From Alectoria sarmentosa (taxonomy: Eukaryota > Ascomycota > Lecanoromycetes > Lecanorales > Parmeliaceae), in NCBI GenBank assembly GCA_009733775.1, contig WOGZ01000155.1:1-64000 (forward strand): DNA of 64,000 nt, written 5' to 3'. The position numbers were made by a program, and so were the translations under genes. Below the pieces are notes generated by a model. It did not search any database. It saw only the letters and a list, made by a program, of their open reading frames with translations, and was not told the DNA's origin. Position 1 is the stretch's first letter. The number at the start of each line of letters is the position of its first letter. This document shows positions 57,996 to 64,000 of the stretch, in pieces.

Positions 57996-58816
57996 ATGCT
58001 ACGTTCTTTCCCTCGAGCTGCTCCCAGCTCCTCCTCAATCCGAAGTCCCTCGATTCGCACAGCTCTACGAAACCCTCGAACCACGCTCCCACTTTGCGCA
58101 GCCGATGCAAGACACCAACAGACGCGCTCGGTCGCTGCTCATGCTATATCCAATCCGACTCTTTCCCAGATCGAGAAGCGATGGGAAGGCATGCCTCCTC
58201 AAGAGCAGGCTGATTTGTGGATGGCATTGAGGGATAGGATGAAGAACGACTGGCATGAACTGACTCTGCAAGAGAGAAAAGCTGGTACGTGAGCAAATTC
58301 GTTCAAGTCCAGACCCTCTGCTTCTGTCTTCTTCCGTTACATATATCAAGGAGGAGTTAGAATCCAAGCAGCATATCTACACGTGTGCGTCTCGTCATAC
58401 TACAGTCCTAACAGGATCCAAAAACGCAGCATACTGGATAGCTTTCGGCCCTCACGGCCCTCGGGCTCTCCCTCCGCCCGGTGAGAATTGGTATGTGTTT
58501 CGACTGACAATGGCTGGCATTGGCGTTTCCTTTCTTCTCTTCTTGGCCATACGGTCACAAGCACGACCGGCGCCAAAGACGATGAACGCACAATACCAAG
58601 AAATGACCAACGAATACTTGAAGGTACGCAACGCTCAAGCATGCCTGAGGCATCGATTTGCCTTTCTCAAGCTGTATCGTACTAACAATGACTTTTCGTT
58701 AGAACCAAAAAACCGAACCCATCACAGGTATATCATCGGAAGGTTATGTGGGCAAGGGAATGGTGCAGAGCAAGCCAAGAAAAGGGGGCGTTCCATCGGA
58801 CGATGACGACGAATAA
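57996..58816 (+). CDS. COX5: Cytochrome c oxidase subunit 5 (mammalian COX4 family)
   Basis: Nuclear-encoded regulatory subunit of complex IV in the inner membrane. Exons 57,996-58,284, 58,430-58,623 and 58,703-58,816; 597 nt, 198 residues. The Arg/Ser-rich presequence (MLRSFPRAAPSSSSIRSPS) is followed by LSQIEKRWEGMPPQEQADLW, the conserved matrix helix DWHELTLQERKA, then AYWIAFGPHGPRALPPPG and one membrane span (MAGIGVSFLLFLAIRS). The C-terminus is EYLK, then an acidic end DDDDE. The acceptor at 58,429 (CGCAG) was chosen because it joins KA to AYW as in the family; CTAACAG at 58,414 would insert five residues in frame and cannot be excluded. Confidence 0.92.
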
Positions 58817-59336
58817 ATAGCAACAATATAATTGCTCGTGCATTCTACCTCAGTGCTTTGACAGCTTTCCAATCGAACTGCAAATATCGACGTCCGTTAT
58901 TCGTGCGAGCACGTGTTCAAAATATGAGAGACTGTGGGGAGCAGTCGGTAGTGATGTTGGGGACCTTGGTTTGGCATTATGTTTATACTCAGGCATTTGC
59001 ACAGACAGAGCTCTTCCACCGAAGAAATGCACACTGCTGACTCTAGGTTCTGGCGGAGCTCAAGGGTTCTCAGGGCGCTGAAATGATCAGACCGCAGACT
59101 GTCTAGTGTTATCCGATTTTCGAGTGATGTACTAGCAGTGCCGTCACCACGTCTCTATTTCACCAAAGATATTATTCTTTCACTATTCGAGAATAGCACA
59201 CTAAGGTATACTTCCAGGAGGATGCGCCTCTTTCCTTGCAGTCGTCTATGCTTGCTCCATACCAACGCCTTTCGCCATGCATGACCGTCCGTGATATCCT
59301 TCCATGTTGTACAAGTTTCTTCCGCTGCACCCCTCG
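58817..59336. other. convergent 3' region of COX5 and the Rab gene
   Basis: 520 bp, no gene recognised. Confidence 0.6.
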
Positions 59337-60302
59337 TCAGCAACATCCACCGCCCCATCCTCTCCCTCTTTTGCCACCGCCAACATCATTCATCCCTACC
59401 CTCACCGTCCCACCACCACCACCACCCTTCCCAAAGGTACCAGCTCCAGGTCCCCGAACACCACTCCTCCGGTCATTCAAATCATACCTTCCCCGTTCCA
59501 CATTCTCATATATCCGTTCCGCTACTTCTAAGAACGCTTTCTCAACATTCTGCCCGCTCCTCGCAGAAGTCTCCACGTACGTCATCACCCCGTTCTTTTT
59601 GCACCACTCTTCTGCTTCGTCAACGGTCACGGTCCTTTTGTTTGCGACTTCTAACCCTTGCGCTTCGCCGTTCATCATTCCTGAAGTGACGGTGCTTGAC
59701 GAAGCCAAATCAGTCTTGTTGCCTACGAGTATAACCTGCAAATTTTGGAGTCAGCATGGCTTCTCTGAGCCACAAAGTTCTGTTTGTAAGACGAGTCTCA
59801 TATGCGACATAAGTCGTTTGCACCTGAAACATGTCTCGCGACTCAAACATAGCGTAGACTGGGGAAAAGTTGCTCCTAGTATTGCACTTACGACAATCCC
59901 CTCCTCTGCAATCTGTCTCAGGTCATATAACCAGGCCGTGGCGTGCTCGAAGGTCGACCGCCGAGTTATGTCGTAAACTAGCAGGGCTCCGGAAGCACCA
60001 CGGAAGTAGGATCTGGTTATCGACTTGTAGGTTTCCTGACCGGCCGTGTCCCAGAGGGAAAGCTTCATGCGCTTCTGCTTTACTTGACCCGAAGGAGTGG
60101 CGGACTTTGGAGAGTTGGGAGAGGTGGAATTGGAGGCGGGTGGCCCAACAGCGACAATGCGAGACCCAAATTCGACACCAATTGTCACGTCATGGTGAGG
60201 GGAGAAACGGCCCTCACACAACCTGATTGTGAGGCTGGATTTACCCGTACCAGAGTCACCAATACAAACGAGTTTGGCGATGTAATCCCATGGTTGCGAC
60301 AT
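59337..60302 (-). CDS. Rab-family small GTPase (Rab2/Rab4-like)
   Basis: Vesicle-traffic GTPase. Exons 60,302-59,892 and 59,735-59,337; 810 nt, 269 residues, 156-nt intron. G1 GDSGTGKS, switch I HDVTIGVEFGSR, G3 LWDTAGQETYKS, G4 VGNKTDLA and G5 ETSAR are all present; the C-terminal GGGCC is a double-geranylgeranylation site. A 25-30-residue Ser/Pro/Lys-rich insertion (PASNSTSPNSPKSATPSG) separates the switch I strand from G3, making the protein longer than the usual 200-220 residues. A Gly-rich hypervariable tail precedes the cysteines. TIGVEFGSR resembles Rab2, Rab4 and Rab14; the exact orthologue cannot be settled by eye. Confidence 0.9.
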
Positions 60303-60600
60303 TGTTCCACTTTAATTGTTGATTGTCGTCTGAGTAGATGAAGGAGGATTTGGGCGGGCTTGTCGGCTGCGTTACGAAGTTAGGTTACTGATTTGTTGAT
60401 GAAGAGTCCGAAGTGCCATATTTCAATATTAGCGTCGACAATTCGGACTGGACATTATTACTCTTGAATCAGTTGCCTGTCTCTGAATACTCTTTTTTGT
60501 ATTTTTTTCTTTTTTTTCCCTGCTTCACTTTAACAATAAATGACAACACGACCATTGTATCTTATGTCTTGGCATGCATAAAAGCATAAAGCAATAGACT
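60303..60600. other. Rab gene upstream region
   Basis: About 300 bp with a T-rich run (60,488-60,520). No other feature. Confidence 0.5.
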
Positions 60601-60840
60601 ACTTTGAGGTCCGCAGGGGGTTTTTCGCAATGATACTAGTAGCTTGTTTAAAGGCTCGCATTACGCGTATACCCCCTGTCTGATAGGCGTATACCCCCAT
60701 ATCTGTTAGGCGTATACCCCCCCAGATCCAATTAATTGATATCAAGGCGCTAACCCCAATAGATAAGCTTCGCGCGGAGATAATCGCGAAAATGTTTCGT
60801 AATAACAATGCAGTAGTAAGGTAAGTCTTCTCGAGTCTCT
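60601..60840 (-). mobile_element. apparently un-mutated transposon end with three tandem GCGTATACCCCC units
   Basis: GCGTATACCCCC occurs at 60,665, 60,687 and 60,710 (22-23-bp period). The stretch 60,658-60,765 is homologous to the AT-rich sequences at 61,520-61,625 (inverted) and 61,866-61,957 (direct), where nearly every C is T and G is A. This marks it as the unmutated or lightly mutated relative of a repeat that was heavily RIPed next door. A 70-codon minus-strand open frame covers it (60,808-60,599) but matches no family I know. Type of transposon unknown. Confidence 0.65.
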
Positions 60841-61504
60841 TTTTGTAGAATAAAGATATTAAACGATTTCAAATCGTCGAATAGCGAGGTTTTTCGATCA
60901 TTTTTCTATGATCGCATTTAATTGATTAATGAATTTCTTTAATTATTATTAAAAATACGTTTATCGTGCTTAAATGTGTATTACTTATTAATAATTAATA
61001 ATTTTTTTATAATTAAAAAGAGTTGAACATAATTTCGTTATTGTTTATATATATTAATATCGTAATATCTCGCTATCGTTCTCGTATAATTATAAATTAT
61101 TTATATTTATTTCGTCGTCGTGATAATTGTTATATAGTTTATATACTTTTTTTTTATATAATTATTTTTCGTGTAATATTTTATATAATATTTTCTTTTT
61201 TTATAATAATAACTATTAAAAAATAAACGTAAAATCAAAATAATATATATAAATTCGATATAAATAAAATTCTATTTATGAAAATTTATGTAAAATGAAA
61301 AACTCGTATAAATATATAAATAATGTTAAATCGCGTTAAACCCGATCGGGCCTCGTATAATAAATAAAAAAATAGAAAAAATAAAATTATAACAATAACG
61401 TTCGTAATTTTAAAAAATTGATTAATAATAATTATATTCTTTTAATTAATTAATATATAAATAATGTTTTATAAAGCGCGAGATTTTGAAGATTTTCGTA
61501 TAAT

Positions 61505-61960
61505 GCGAGATTTATTTTCGATCGAATTAGCGTTTTAATATTAATTAACTAAATTTAAAAAAGTATACGTTTAATAAATATAAAAATATACGTTTATTAA
61601 ATAAAGAGTATACGCGTAATATGAGTTTTGTTAAAAGCATTTTTCGAAGTTTACTTTATAAATAAACTTGATAAATTAATAACGCTTTTACGATTCATTT
61701 ACAAAATATTAAAATACTCGTGCATTTTCGAAGTGAATTATTTAATAAAACGAGAATATTAATTATATCTTTTAATTAATCGAATATCGCTTAATTTATT
61801 AATGTTCTCGCTTTATTAAATAACTTACTTTTAAAATATACGAGTATATTTAAAAAAAAATTAAACGTAAATATTTTATTTATTTAACGTATATTCTTAT
61901 ATTTATTAAACGTATATTTTTTTAAATCGGGGTAGTTAATATTAAAACGCTAATTTAATT
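61505..61960. repeat. large imperfect inverted repeat made of two RIPed transposon ends
   Basis: The left arm (about 61,520-61,735) pairs with the right arm (about 61,760-61,957). Matching words include AGCGTTTTAATATTAA against TTAATATTAAAACGCT, and ACGTTTAATAAATATAA against TTATATTTATTAAACGT; inside, AATACTCGTG and CGAGAATATTAAT oppose ATTAATGTTCTCG and ACGAGTAT. Each arm carries the three-unit tandem array seen unmutated at 60,665-60,720. Confidence 0.75.
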
Positions 61961-62129
61961 AAATAAAAATCTTATAAATAATCGAAATAAAGTCGAATAT
62001 TTTTAAGATTTTTTACGTTTTATAAAAACAACATTATATACTCTCTTTCACTTCTTTTATTATTATAGTTATAAAATCGTCTTTTAACGATTAAACGAAT
62101 ATCGATATTAACGTTTTCATTTTACGTAT

Positions 62130-62640
62130 ATAAAATGTTAAATCGAATAATTATATGCGTTTTATATAAAATATGCGTTATCGTAACGTTATCTTTTATG
62201 AGTTTTCATAAAAATTATAAGATTTAAATTCAATTAAATTAATCTCGCAATTATTTCGCTGATGAAAATATTTAATAAATATATATTTATTTAATATACC
62301 TCGAGGTTTTTCTTTTAATTTTTAAAAATTAATTTTATCACACAATTTAATTATTAAACTCAATAATAACATTACGTCTTTTATATATATTTATTTATTT
62401 ACGTTTATTTAACGACGTAAATAATACGCTTTATAATTTTAATCTTTTAAATTTTTCGAAAAAAAGGATTTAATGTCGCTGCGATATCGATTTCATTTAA
62501 GAATTAAATATTTAAAATCGAAGATAATTAAAACAAGCGCTTAAATAACGTTAATAAATTTCAAAAATTTATTTTTAAAAGAGAAATTAATTTAAAAGAA
62601 CGTTTTAAACGTATTAAAAAGAAAAATCGTCGTTTTTAAT
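62130..62640 (+). repeat. dispersed repeat, inverted relative of 1,960-2,460
   Basis: The reverse complement of 2,460-1,960 aligns along this stretch. Over the first roughly 190 bp I compared base by base, the differences were about 19 transitions, no transversions and one single-base gap. Probably the 5' part of the same LTR-retrotransposon family as the relic at 1-2,460. Confidence 0.75.
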
Positions 62641-64000
62641 AAAAACGTGAACTTTTTACGTTAAAAAATCGCATTAATTAATGAAAAAAATAATTCAAAA
62701 ATTACAATTTTACAATAATTAAATACGTTTATTTCGTATTAATTTTAATACATTATTAAAATAACGTTCAAAACGTAAGAAAAAATAAATTTTTAATTTT
62801 GAAAAATTATTGCGATATAATAATCGTTTTTATATTTTTAAAAATAATGTTATTAAGAAAAAACTTATTAATCTTTATTATAATAATTCGTTATTTAAAT
62901 ATTTTAATATTACGAAAACGCATAAACTTTTTATTTAAAAATATTATTAAAACGAATTTTAAAAAAAAAGTATAAAATATATAAAAATTTATAATATATA
63001 TTAATAAACGAAATTATTATAATATTAATTATATAACGAATTTAATTCGTTTTTCATTATCACGAAATTATAAAAAGAATTTTTTATAAATTTTATTATA
63101 AGTTTATTATTAAGCAAATTTAAAAGCGTTATATATAACGTTATTTTAATAACAATAAATCGATTTATAAAAATGATTAAATACTTATTTATAAAAACGA
63201 CGATCGATGTTATTACGTTAACGAAAGTGTTTTATAATAAAATAATATATTATTATAATATATTAAACGATATCGTTAACAATCGAGACTTTATATTTAT
63301 TAATAATTTTTAATTAATCATTTATTTTCATTTCAAAATTAAATAACATTTAAATAACATTTTTTATTCACAAATCGATAAATAAATTAAATAACAAAAT
63401 TAAATTTTAAAACACTTTTTATATATGTTTATTAATAATAAATAAACGAATTAAATTAAATTATTATTTATAATAAAATTTGCATATATAAATAATTAAC
63501 ATTTTTTCATCGAAATAATATCGTTTTTTTTAATATATAATTATTATCTTAAAATTCGATAAAAAATCGAAAACGATTTCGCTAAAAGAAAAATATTTAT
63601 TATAAATAATAAAATAAAAAGATTATAAACATTATAAAATAAAATTGCGAATCGCTTTTAAAGTATTATCGTAATTTAAATCAAATAATATAATAAATTG
63701 CATTAATTTTAAAATTATAAAATAAACGATTTAATAATGTTATAACGTAATTATAATAATTTATAATAAATTTCAAAATATATAAAGTTCTTAATTTTTT
63801 TTATTAAGAAATATCGTTAATTATAATGCTAAATTAAAGATTTTATCGAGATACTTTCTTGGCAAACAAATCTTTTTGATAAAATAAATATTATATTAAG
63901 TTTATATGCTTGTCATAACAAATATCGACAATAAAAAAAAAATCGACGTTTTCGTCGAAAGATACGCAAATGCAAATTCGAAAGAAATTAAAAATTTTAT

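Larger units (their letters stand above)
60841..64000. other. AT-rich RIP-affected block, right end of window
   Basis: About 3.1 kb of extremely AT-rich sequence with no intact gene. Contains the fold-back structure at 61,505-61,960 and the repeat at 62,130-62,640, both listed separately. The remainder to 64,000 shows nothing recognisable. Confidence 0.75.

Noticed and set aside
60665..60722. Three repeats with near-regular 22-23-bp spacing considered as a CRISPR-like array
   Set aside because: Eukaryotic nuclear context, only three units, spacers of about 10 bp and clear transposon homology next door.
60599..60808. 70-codon minus-strand frame over the tandem GCGTATACCCCC units
   Set aside because: The repeats alone explain its periodic composition and no transposase motif is visible.

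Overview
The window looks like nuclear DNA of a filamentous ascomycete (Pezizomycotina; class not determinable by eye). Genes have short spliceosomal introns of about 45-100 nt with GTRNGY donors and CTRAY-like branch points, and gene content is typical fungal housekeeping. Intact gene islands at roughly 50% GC alternate with blocks at roughly 10-20% GC. The AT-rich blocks carry the signature of repeat-induced point mutation (RIP): transposon relics full of C-to-T and G-to-A changes, with much of the remaining cytosine in CpG.

Layout. 1-13,735 is an AT-rich block with a minus-strand LTR-retrotransposon relic (gag zinc knuckle and probable Ty3/gypsy reverse transcriptase) at 1-2,460 and a nearly complete Ty1/copia relic with two 125-bp LTRs at 4,107-11,316. 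13,736-27,850 is a gene island: UFD1, a frameshifted zinc-ribbon pseudogene, an F-box gene, class II histone deacetylase HDA1, GAPDH and glycogen branching enzyme. 27,851-32,100 is one 4,250-bp AT-rich DNA-transposon-like insertion with matching terminal inverted repeats and an 8-bp target duplication. 32,101-60,600 is a second island: mitochondrial ClpX, YHM2 carrier, a DUF6604-like pseudogene, citrate synthase, an Nrd1/Seb1-type RNA-binding protein, plasma-membrane H+-ATPase, a DCAF4-like WD40 protein, GGC1 carrier, a coiled-coil protein of unknown function, ATP synthase beta, COX5 and a Rab GTPase. 60,601-64,000 returns to AT-rich DNA, starting with an apparently un-mutated transposon end beside heavily mutated copies of the same sequence.

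Functionally the second island is rich in nuclear genes for mitochondrial proteins (ClpX, YHM2, CIT1, GGC1, ATP2, COX5). ATP2 and COX5 are divergent and share one 542-bp promoter. GAPDH and branching enzyme add cytosolic carbon metabolism. UFD1, the F-box protein and the DCAF4-like protein belong to ubiquitin pathways. No rRNA, tRNA, CRISPR array or biosynthetic cluster was recognised. Gene models were spliced by eye; where the reading frame could be summed across all exons it closes exactly, and exceptions are stated. I found no clear previously undescribed protein system. The most unusual signals are the transposon structures with internal RIP controls and several extremely small exons (3, 5, 11, 14 and 19 nt).
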